Of a stretch of 5,362 nucleotides of DNA, positions 1 through 4,919 are shown in pieces. The stretch covers positions 1-5,362 of the forward strand of contig DASTKT010000226.1 in NCBI GenBank assembly GCA_035715725.1. Reading direction: 5' to 3'. A program made the position numbers and the translations under genes. Position 1 is the stretch's first letter, and every line of letters begins with the position of its first letter. The stretch is from JADGGV01 sp035715725. Its GTDB lineage: Bacteria > Gemmatimonadota > Gemmatimonadetes > Longimicrobiales > RSA9. A model generated the notes under the pieces. That model had not been told where the DNA came from. It saw only the letters and a program-made list of their open reading frames with translations, and ran no database searches.

Positions 1-25
1 TGGGCCGGGACGGGAACGGAATTTT

Positions 26-183
26 TCACCGCAGAGGCGCAGAGGGCACAGAGGGGTGCCGGGCGGCGGAGGCTCGCCGGGGTGACGCACCTCCCTTTGA
101 TGTCATGTCCGGCGTACGCAGGCGGCCGGCGTGTTGCCGGCGGGCTGTGGCCGCGCCTCCGTGGACTCTGTGCCTCCGTGTGA
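26..183. repeat. Inverted pair of CRCAGAGG-type intergenic repeats
   Basis: Arm A (26-54, plus strand) begins TCACCGCAGAGG and is made of short units resembling CGCAGAGG/CACAGAGG spaced 8-9 bases apart. Arm B (156-183) has the same character on the minus strand, beginning TCACACGGAGGCACAGAG. By eye the arms match at about 22 of 28 positions with one gap. They face each other across about 100 bases of non-coding sequence. Five T residues precede arm A, so its minus strand reads CTCTGCGGTGAAAAA, a form familiar from intergenic regions of many environmental bacterial genomes. Function is unknown; a small non-autonomous mobile element or REP-like element is possible. The rest of 1-271 holds a 6-bp hairpin (GCCGGC arms, 125-141) and no gene. 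I see no convincing U-tract terminator for gltX. Confidence 0.6.
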
Positions 184-271
184 CACTTCTGGAGGCGGGG
201 CCGCCCGCGGACGTGAGGACGGGCTCGGGCTCGCGCCGGCGGCGCCGGGCTCGAGACCGGGCCCGACGGCG

Positions 272-1705
272 CTACACGCCTTCCAGCGCCTCCCGCGCCT
301 GGCGGATGCGGGCGCGGCAGATGTCCTTGCCGAGGATCGCCATGGCGTCGAAGAGCGGGACGCCGGCGGGGCGGCCGGTGATCGCGACGTAGAGCGGCTT
401 CAGCATGTCGCGGAGCTTGAGGCCGAGCTCTTCGGCGACGCCGCGCAGGGTGGCCTCGATGGCGTCGCGCTCCCAGTCGATCATGGCGTCGATGCGGGCG
501 AGCATCGCGTCGAGGGCGGCGCGGGTCCGTGCGGCGTCGAGCTTTCCGGCGAGGAGGCTCTCCGGCGTGGGATCGAGGAGGCCGCTGAAGAAGAAGGCGG
601 TGAGCGGGCCGAGGTCGCTCAGCCGCTCGATGCGCTGCTGCGTGAGCGGCGCGATCGCCATCAGGTAGTCGCGGTTCAGCGCCCACGCCTGAACGCGGCG
701 GGCGTACTCGTCGAGGTCGAGGTCCTCGCGGATCCAGCGCCCGTTCAGCCAGCTCAGCTTCGTCATGTCGAAGACCGGCCCGCCGAGCGAGATGCGCTGG
801 AGGTCGAAGCTCCGCACCATCTCCTCGAGCGTGAACTTCTCCTCGCCGTCGGGCATCGACCAGGCCATGAGCCCGAGGAAGTTCAGCATCGCCTCGGGGA
901 GGTACCCCATGCGCTGGAAGAAGCGCAGGCTCGTCGGGTTCTTGCGCTTGCTGAGCTTGCTCCGGTCGGGGTTGCGCAGCAGCGGCAGGTGGCAGAGCTG
1001 CGGCGCCTCCCAGCCGAAGTACGAGTACAGCAGCAGGTGCTTCGGCGCCGACGAGATCCACTCCTCGCCCCGGATGATGTGCGTGATCTCCATGAGGTGG
1101 TCGTCGACGACGTTCGCCAGGTGGTACGTCGGCAGACCGTCGGCCTTGAGGAGCACCTGCATGTCGACCTGCGCGTAGTCGAAGACGATCTCGCCGCGCA
1201 GACAGTCGTGGACCACGCACTGGCCTTCCCGCGGGACGTTCATCCGGACGACGAACGGCTCCCCCGCCGCCGCCCGGCGCTCCGCCTCCTCGCCGGGGAT
1301 CGCCAGGCAGTGCCCGTCGTACCCGAGCGGCAGGTTCTGCGCGCGCTGCTGCTGGCGCAGCTCCTCGAGCCGCTCCGGCGTGCAGAAGCAGCGGAACGCG
1401 TGACCCTTCTCCAGCAGGATCGCGACGTGCTCGCGGTAGATCGGGGCGCGCTCGCTTTGACGGTAGGGGCCGTGGGGCCCGCCGACGTCCGGCCCCTCGT
1501 CCCAGTGCAGGCCGAGCCAGCGCAGCGACTCGAGGATCATCGCCTCGGAGCGCGGGTTGCTGCGCTCCTGGTCCGTGTCCTCGATCCGCAGGATGAACTG
1601 CCCGTCGTTCTTCCGGGCGAAGCAATAGTTGAAGAGCGCGACGTACGCCGTGCCGAGATGCGGATCGCCGGTCGGCGACGGCGCGATGCGGGTGCGAACG
1701 GTCAA
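272..1705 (-). CDS. gltX: Glutamyl-tRNA synthetase (GluRS, class I)
   Basis: Cytoplasmic enzyme that charges tRNA-Glu with glutamate using ATP. The product is 477 aa, close to the 471 aa of E. coli GltX. The HIGH motif appears as HLGT at residues 16-19 inside PSPTGDPHLGTAY, and the KMSKS motif as KLSKR at 250-254. Other family landmarks are LRIEDTDQER (39-48), GPYRQSER (79-86) and RGEEW (212-216). The C-terminal anticodon-binding part includes PLYVAITGRPAGVPLF. A zinc-type cluster is partial: C106, C108 and C133 are present, but the fourth ligand (His in E. coli) is replaced by Ala135. The TTG at 1703-1705 is chosen as start because GGAGG lies 6 bases upstream and the protein then begins, as in homologues, just before RIAPSPTG. 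The frame stays open for 76 more codons upstream, but that part is Arg/Pro-rich and non-conserved. TAG stop at 272-274. Confidence 0.97.
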   Translation of the reverse strand: MTVRTRIAPSPTGDPHLGTAYVALFNYCFARKNDGQFILRIEDTDQERSNPRSEAMILESLRWLGLHWDEGPDVGGPHGPYRQSERAPIYREHVAILLEKGHAFRCFCTPERLEELRQQQRAQNLPLGYDGHCLAIPGEEAERRAAAGEPFVVRMNVPREGQCVVHDCLRGEIVFDYAQVDMQVLLKADGLPTYHLANVVDDHLMEITHIIRGEEWISSAPKHLLLYSYFGWEAPQLCHLPLLRNPDRSKLSKRKNPTSLRFFQRMGYLPEAMLNFLGLMAWSMPDGEEKFTLEEMVRSFDLQRISLGGPVFDMTKLSWLNGRWIREDLDLDEYARRVQAWALNRDYLMAIAPLTQQRIERLSDLGPLTAFFFSGLLDPTPESLLAGKLDAARTRAALDAMLARIDAMIDWERDAIEATLRGVAEELGLKLRDMLKPLYVAITGRPAGVPLFDAMAILGKDICRARIRQAREALEGV

Positions 1706-1711
1706 GCGGAG

Positions 1712-1716
1712 CCTCC
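1712..1716 (-). promoter_or_regulatory. Shine-Dalgarno site deciding the TTG start of gltX
   Basis: GGAGG on the minus strand, with six bases (CTCCGC) before TTG. No ATG or GTG in this frame between here and the catalytic HLGT motif is better placed, so this site fixes the non-ATG start. Confidence 0.75.
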
Positions 1717-1805
1717 GGGTGCGACAGAGCCGCCCGCGGGTGGTCGCGGGCTGATGAGGAATACCCCGTAGTCGCTTCGGCGGCAACGGGTCGAGCCGTG
1801 CCCGC

Positions 1806-1901
1806 TTGCGCTTGCGCGCCCGCGTCCGCGCCCGGCTGTTCCCCGGCTTCTCTGTCGGGCCGAGGAATGGATCGGGCGCGCAAGCGGGCGCGCAAGCGCA
1901 A
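1806..1901. repeat. 29-bp inverted repeat built from a duplicated 12-mer
   Basis: Arms 1806-1834 and 1873-1901 are complementary at 27 of 29 positions, including a perfect 18-bp outer block (1806-1823 with 1884-1901). The right arm, read on the minus strand, contains two perfect tandem copies of CTTGCGCGCCCG (1896-1885 and 1884-1873). The left arm carries the same unit on the plus strand at 1811-1822 and a two-mismatch copy at 1823-1834. The interior pairs again: 1839-1847 with 1859-1867, nine positions with one mismatch that becomes G-U in minus-strand RNA. This leaves an 11-base loop. The element lies just downstream of the proposed gltX promoter. Confidence 0.8.
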
Positions 1902-1910
1902 CCGGAACGA

Positions 1911-1916
1911 ATTGTA
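1911..1916 (-). promoter_or_regulatory. Candidate -10 box of the gltX promoter
   Basis: TACAAT on the minus strand, one base from the TATAAT consensus and striking in such GC-rich surroundings. It sits between the remnant permease stop (1941) and the leader hairpins, so transcription would begin around 1903-1904. No good -35 hexamer lies 15-18 bases upstream, so the call rests on the -10 box and its position. Confidence 0.4.
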
Positions 1917-1940
1917 GCCCGGAACCGAACCACGCTCCCG

Positions 1941-2154
1941 CTACTCCTCCCCGATCGCGACGGGCGGCTCGAGGCGGGCGGCCTGGCGGGCGGACAGCGC
2001 GCAGGCGAGGAGCGCCAGGGCGCCGACGGCGAGCGCCAGGAGCCCGAGCGTGAGGGGAGCGAGAGGCAGAGGCGCGGGCGCGCGACCGACGCGGCCCGAC
2101 CTGGCGCATGGACCGGACGTCGCTGAGCGGGAGGGTGGGATCGAGCGCCTGACC
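1941..2154 (-). pseudogene. Remnant C-terminus of an FtsX/MacB-type ABC permease (ADOP-like)
   Basis: Two pieces of one protein family lie in different minus-strand frames. From 2154 one frame reads ALDPTLPLSDVRSMRQV, matching the end of the periplasmic domain of MacB_PCD/FtsX permeases, where DP-LP-DVR-M is usual. From about 2099 the next frame reads GRVGRAPAP and then a hydrophobic helix, LTLGLLALAVGALALLA. It finishes CALSARQAARLEPPVAIGEE and stops at TAG (1941-1943). That ending matches the typical last helix and PARRAARVDP-VALR-E tail of these permeases. The region that should lie between, including two membrane helices, is missing, and the second frame has no ATG, GTG or TTG start after the preceding stop. 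The piece begins about 20 bases past the DUF5996 stop. I infer a decayed fragment left by deletion; family assignment is by recalled motifs. Confidence 0.7.
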
Positions 2155-2174
2155 TCCCGCCGCGCCGTCGACGC

Positions 2175-3143
2175 TCAGCCGACCCGCTCGAGCGCCGCGC
2201 GGTCCCAGGCGGCCAGGTCCGCGGCGGCCTCGTAGGTGCGGTGCAGGAACTCGAGCAGCGTGGCGTCGGGGTTGGCGGCGGTCCGCACGGCGTCGTACGG
2301 GAGCACGAACTCGCGCAGCTCCGGGTGGTAGTAGGTGCCCCGCGGGCCGACCGGCGCCTCGGCGAAGCCGGGCGGCTCCGGGTAGGCGTAGGCGTAGAAG
2401 AGCGGCTCCGGCACCGCGTCGCTGCCGGGCCAGAAGCCCGCGCTCGACACCTCGTGCGAGTACGCCTCGCGCATGACCCAATCGGCCACGTTCGGCGCGC
2501 CGCCGGGATGCGGCGGCGCGGTCCGGCCGGAGAAGCGCGTGGCCGCGAGGTCGAAGCCGCCCCAGAAGAAGTGCACCGGGCTGGCCTTGCCGAGGAAGCG
2601 GCCGCGGAACTCCTTCAGCACGCGGTCGGCGGAGGCGAGCGCGAGGAAGAAGCGCCCGACCGCCTCGGGGTCGTACGCGGCGTGGGCGCGGTCCTCGTCG
2701 AACGGCGTCGCGTCGGGGAGCTCGACGGGGCGGGCGAGCATGCGGAAGCGGATGTCGAGGTCGTCGAGGAGCGCGAGGTACTCGGCGTAGAAGTCCGCGA
2801 CGGAGCGGGGGCGGAGCGGCAGCTCGCGCACCTGCGCGCGGCTCGTCCGGACGACGAGGCGGTGGGCGAGGAGGTCGAAGTCGACGTCGAACGTCCGGTC
2901 GCCGTACGGCATCGGGCCGGCGTGGAGGCCGCGGCCTGTGACGTGGAACGCCACGTGCCACCAGTGGTTCACGGACGGGCAGAGCGCGAGCGGCGTCTTG
3001 CCGACGACCTGGCTCCAGCGGTGCAGCGTGGCGTAGCTGTCGCGCCAGTCCTCGAAGCGCAGCTCCGGCCAGGCGGCCTCGTGCGGCGCGCGCTCCGCGG
3101 CCGGCGTGCCGCGGGCCGTGCCCGTCCGGTCCGGCGCGCTCAC
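2175..3143 (-). CDS. DUF5996 family protein
   Basis: A 322-aa protein that I recognise as DUF5996, whose biochemical function is not known to me. Family-like blocks in order are WRDSYATLHRWSQVVGK (33-49), NHWWHV (59-64), PYGDRTFDVDFD (79-90), LRPRSVADFY (110-119), GKASPVHFFWGGFDLAATRF (185-204), REAYSHEVSSAGFWPG (225-240) and, near the end, YYHPELREFVLPYDAVRTAA. The many His, Trp and Tyr residues in fixed blocks could form a metal or ligand site, but this is inference. There is no signal peptide or membrane helix, so it is probably cytoplasmic. The GTG at 3141-3143 overlaps the stop of the upstream protease gene (GTGA), implying translational coupling. The frame continues upstream without a stop, but that stretch is the other frame of the protease gene. 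TGA stop at 2175-2177. Confidence 0.85.
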   Translation of the reverse strand: MSAPDRTGTARGTPAAERAPHEAAWPELRFEDWRDSYATLHRWSQVVGKTPLALCPSVNHWWHVAFHVTGRGLHAGPMPYGDRTFDVDFDLLAHRLVVRTSRAQVRELPLRPRSVADFYAEYLALLDDLDIRFRMLARPVELPDATPFDEDRAHAAYDPEAVGRFFLALASADRVLKEFRGRFLGKASPVHFFWGGFDLAATRFSGRTAPPHPGGAPNVADWVMREAYSHEVSSAGFWPGSDAVPEPLFYAYAYPEPPGFAEAPVGPRGTYYHPELREFVLPYDAVRTAANPDATLLEFLHRTYEAAADLAAWDRAALERVG

Positions 3144-4111
3144 GGCCGGCCCCCGGCCGGCTTCTCGAAGTACGCCATCTCGCCCGGATAATCCACGGTG
3201 ATTCGCAGGCCGCGCAGCGCCGAACCGCCGAGCGCGCCCTCGACCGGCCGGTCCATCCACTGCGCCATCCAGACGTGGAACGCCTCGTCCTGGCGGAGCG
3301 CGAACCAGACCGGACCGACCGAATAGCCGCCCACCTTCACCTCCGGCACCTCGATGAGATCGGCGCCCGTGCGCTGCTCTGCGCGCGGGATGACGCGCCA
3401 GCCCGGGTGGCGCGCGCGCCAGCGGCGATAGACCGAGACGGTGACGAAGCTGGCGGCGCGCTCGCCGGGGCGGCCGTCGCGCAGCGCGGCGCGCGCCGAG
3501 TCGGTGAGGAAGACCGTCGCGCCGGTGTCGAACAGGAAATCCAGCTCCTCGCCGTCGACGGTCGCGCGGATGCGCGGAAACCACGTGCGGTGCTTACCAT
3601 TACGGTCCTTCTGGAAGCCGAGCCGGACGCGGTGCTCGGCGGCGACGGACGGGACGTCGCCGCGCGCGCGGAGCAGCAGTCGTCGCCCGGGATAGTCCCA
3701 CGTCCAGACGCGTTCGGCGAACCACTGCTGGCCGAGCATTCCGCTCCACGTCTCGTTGAACCAGACGCGCGCGCTCGCCGGCTGGACCGGCATGAGCCCG
3801 CGGGGCGTGCCCGCCGGCGCCGGGATGCCGAGGCCGGGCCCGAACGCCGGCAGCGGCACCACGCGGAGCGTGTCCCGGTCCATCATCATCGTCTCGACCT
3901 TCGGCGCGTAGCGCTGGACGGCGTCGGCGAAGAGGAAGAGGCCGCCGCCGGTGTCCGTGAACAGGTTCAGCGTATCGCCGCGGGTGGTGACCGGCCGCGC
4001 GTAGAAGCGGTCCTCCACGTAGCGGGTCGGGATCGTGACCGGCTTCCCGGCCGTCTGCGCGGCGACGGGGGATGCGGCGAGGAGCAGGGCGGCGAGGGTC
4101 CGGCGCGTCAT
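3140..4111 (-). CDS. Exported two-lobe retropepsin-like aspartic protease
   Basis: A 323-aa protein with a signal peptide: MTRR, a hydrophobic stretch LAALLLAASPVAA, and probable cleavage after Ala18. It has two similar lobes. Lobe 1 (about 25-150) contains DTG at 53-55 (LFTDTGGGLFLF), GMLGQQWF (124-131) and a closing WDYPGRRLLL. Lobe 2 (about 160-318) contains DTGA at 195-198 (FLFDTGATVFLT), GALGGSAL and a closing VDYPGEMAYFE. In retropepsin-like families the D-T/S-G motif supplies the catalytic aspartate and the later hydrophobic-Gly block supports it. Two lobes in one chain could pair as in pepsin. Lobe 1 has Gly instead of Ala after DTG. The protein probably acts outside the inner membrane; its substrate is unknown. 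The ATG at 4109-4111 is preceded by GGAGG with 4 bases between. It is first in an operon with the DUF5996 gene, overlapping it by 4 bases. Confidence 0.8.
   Translation of the reverse strand: MTRRTLAALLLAASPVAAQTAGKPVTIPTRYVEDRFYARPVTTRGDTLNLFTDTGGGLFLFADAVQRYAPKVETMMMDRDTLRVVPLPAFGPGLGIPAPAGTPRGLMPVQPASARVWFNETWSGMLGQQWFAERVWTWDYPGRRLLLRARGDVPSVAAEHRVRLGFQKDRNGKHRTWFPRIRATVDGEELDFLFDTGATVFLTDSARAALRDGRPGERAASFVTVSVYRRWRARHPGWRVIPRAEQRTGADLIEVPEVKVGGYSVGPVWFALRQDEAFHVWMAQWMDRPVEGALGGSALRGLRITVDYPGEMAYFEKPAGGRP
3145..3161. repeat. GGCCGGC hairpin at the start of the DUF5996 gene
   Basis: Perfect 7-bp arms (3145-3151 and 3155-3161) with a 3-base loop, ending one base before the GTG start. It occupies the place where a Shine-Dalgarno site would lie and encodes the last residues of the upstream protein (PAGGR). 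In mRNA it could hide the start until ribosomes translating the protease gene open it, consistent with the GTGA overlap. Confidence 0.5.
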
Positions 4112-4137
4112 CCAGCCTCCAGAAGCGGGTGAGCGCT

Positions 4138-4167
4138 GGATTTCGCCGCGCCGCGGCTCCACGTCAA
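4138..4167 (-). promoter_or_regulatory. Possible promoter of the protease/DUF5996 operon
   Basis: TTGACG (4167-4162, minus strand) is one base from the -35 consensus. Eighteen bases later AAATCC (4143-4138) is a weak -10 candidate. Transcription would start about 20-25 bases before the ATG at 4111, leaving a short leader with the GGAGG site. The weak -10 keeps confidence low. Confidence 0.3.
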
Positions 4168-4227
4168 GGGCGCCGGCGGGTCGGGCGGTGCTGCACGTCT
4201 CCGGCCAGCGCGCGGCGCCCGCATGGT

Positions 4228-4265
4228 CGGCCGGCGGATCGCGGCCGGCGGATCGCGGCCGGCGG
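4228..4265. repeat. 14-bp tandem repeat, 2.7 copies
   Basis: CGGCCGGCGGATCG occurs twice in perfect tandem (4228-4241, 4242-4255), followed by the first ten bases of a third copy. It lies in the middle of the 292-base divergent intergenic region (4112-4403). It could be repeated binding sites or simple slippage in GC-rich DNA; the sequence does not decide. Apart from this, the weak promoter and the hairpin at 4366-4386, the region shows nothing clear. Confidence 0.75.
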
Positions 4266-4365
4266 CGGGGATGGCGGACGGCGCCGCGCACTTCACCCCG
4301 CATCCCACTGCGCGCGCCGCCGCGCCGGGTTCGGATCTTGCCCCCTGCGACCGCGGGGGACGTCG

Positions 4366-4396
4366 GGGCGGGCGCTCCGCCCGCCCGAGCGGAGGG
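4366..4396 (+). promoter_or_regulatory. Leader hairpin and Shine-Dalgarno site of the membrane protein gene
   Basis: GGGCGGGCG (4366-4374) and CGCCCGCCC (4378-4386) form a perfect 9-bp stem with a CTC loop. Four bases later comes GGAGGG (4391-4396), seven bases before the ATG at 4404. The ribosome site decides the start: an ATG at 4397 is too close to it and opens a frame giving an implausible Arg/Ala-rich protein. A short C5/G5 stem also lies upstream (4341-4359). Confidence 0.55.
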
Positions 4397-4403
4397 ATGG
4401 TGC

Positions 4404-4805
4404 ATGGCGGTAGCGAGCGAGGCCCCGCGCCGGCGACGCTGGGCCGACCTGGTGGTGATCGTGGCCGGGGTCTATGCGATTGCGACGACGGCGTGGTCGC
4501 CGGCGGAGTTCTTCTCGGGCGGGACGTCGCACGAGGTGGCGAGGGAGACGAACTGGGTCTTCGCCGCGCACGTCGCCGGTGGCGGTCTCGCGCTGCTCGG
4601 GCTGGCCGTGGCCTTCCGCGACACCACGGTCGCGCGCGTGCTGGTCGCGCTGGGCGGGCTGCTCTACCTCTCGACGCTGCTCACGCTCGTCCAGTTCCCG
4701 CTCGGCGCGGTGCTGTCGATCGTCGTGCCCTCGCTCATGATGCTGGCGGCGGCGCCGTTCGTTGGACCGATGCCGTCACCGGAGGAGGAGGGGCGGCGCC
4801 GGTGA
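4404..4805 (+). CDS. Small four-helix membrane protein, function unknown
   Basis: A 133-aa hydrophobic protein that I do not recognise as a named family. A basic N-terminus (RRRR at 9-12) precedes four predicted membrane segments: about 13-31 (WADLVVIVAGVYAIATTAW), 51-71, 76-96 and 100-121. The loop between helices 1 and 2 (32-50, SPAEFF..GGTSHEVARETN) is the most polar part, and the C-terminus ends in a charged EEEGRRR tail. The basic start suggests the N-terminus faces the cytoplasm; with four helices the C-terminus would as well. The start is supported by GGAGGG seven bases upstream. It is divergent from the protease operon and convergent with the Gly-rich gene, so it is probably transcribed alone. 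TGA at 4803-4805. Confidence 0.75.
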   Translation: MAVASEAPRRRRWADLVVIVAGVYAIATTAWSPAEFFSGGTSHEVARETNWVFAAHVAGGGLALLGLAVAFRDTTVARVLVALGGLLYLSTLLTLVQFPLGAVLSIVVPSLMMLAAAPFVGPMPSPEEEGRRR

Positions 4806-4857
4806 GGCGGGGCGGGGTTCGGCGGGCGCGGCGTGCGCCCGCAGGACCCGCCCCGCC
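4806..4857. terminator. Nested hairpin between convergent genes, probable bidirectional terminator
   Basis: The outer stem pairs GGCGGGGCGGG (4806-4816) with CCCGCCCCGCC (4847-4857), continuing as TTC (4818-4820) with GGA (4844-4846) after a one-base bulge. An inner perfect 8-bp stem pairs 4822-4829 (GCGGGCGC) with 4835-4842 around a 5-base loop. Almost all 52 bases are paired. It begins directly after the stop of the membrane protein gene and lies 62 bases past the stop of the opposing gene. There is no T-tract on either side, so it may stop transcription inefficiently or mainly protect 3' ends. Confidence 0.55.
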
Positions 4858-4919
4858 GCGGCGATCACGCGCGCCCGCGCCGCCGCCACGCACGCCGCAC
4901 CCGCGATGACCCGCGTGCG

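Larger units (their letters stand above)
1706..1904 (-). promoter_or_regulatory. Structured 5' leader of gltX with three successive hairpins
   Basis: If transcription starts near 1904, the leader is about 200 nt long and folds into three stem-loops in order. The first is the large inverted repeat at 1806-1901. The second spans 1765-1790: eleven positions per side with one A-A mismatch and one G-T pair, and a 4-base loop that reads TTCG on the plus strand. The third spans 1732-1751, with perfect 7-bp arms GCCCGCG/CGCGGGC and a 6-base loop; it ends 15 bases before the Shine-Dalgarno site. No T-box sequence was seen, and no U-tract follows any hairpin. A regulatory or mRNA-stabilising role is inferred from position alone; high GC content makes chance hairpins easier to find. 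Confidence 0.45.

Noticed and set aside
131..1771. 546-codon open frame on the plus strand
   Set aside because: It is antisense to gltX. The translation is rich in Arg, Ala, Glu and Val with no recognisable motif, as expected when GC-rich codons are read in reverse.
1751..1790. CTGATGAG followed by a hairpin, resembling a hammerhead ribozyme core
   Set aside because: The required GAAA segment after stem II and the other stems are missing; the match is only the 8-base core.
1706..1904. T-box riboswitch in the gltX leader
   Set aside because: No T-box consensus resembling GGGTGGNACC and no terminator with a U-tract could be found on the minus strand.
1706..1933. N-terminal extension of gltX by up to 76 codons
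   Set aside because: The extra residues are Arg/Pro-rich, cross the hairpins, and are not part of GluRS, which starts just before RIAPSPTG. GGAGG before the TTG explains the shorter form.
1702..2961. 419-codon open frame on the minus strand
   Set aside because: Mostly an Arg/Pro/Ala-rich shadow of the DUF5996 gene. Only its short DPTLPLSDVRSM stretch is meaningful, and it is reported as part of the permease remnant.
2241..3191. 316-codon plus-strand frame opposite the DUF5996 gene
   Set aside because: Low-complexity Val/Glu/Arg/Ala translation with no motif, opposite a recognised conserved protein.
3275..4132. 285-codon plus-strand frame opposite the protease gene
   Set aside because: Antisense to the protease coding region, which has a signal peptide and DTG motifs; the plus-strand frame shows no domain or start signal.
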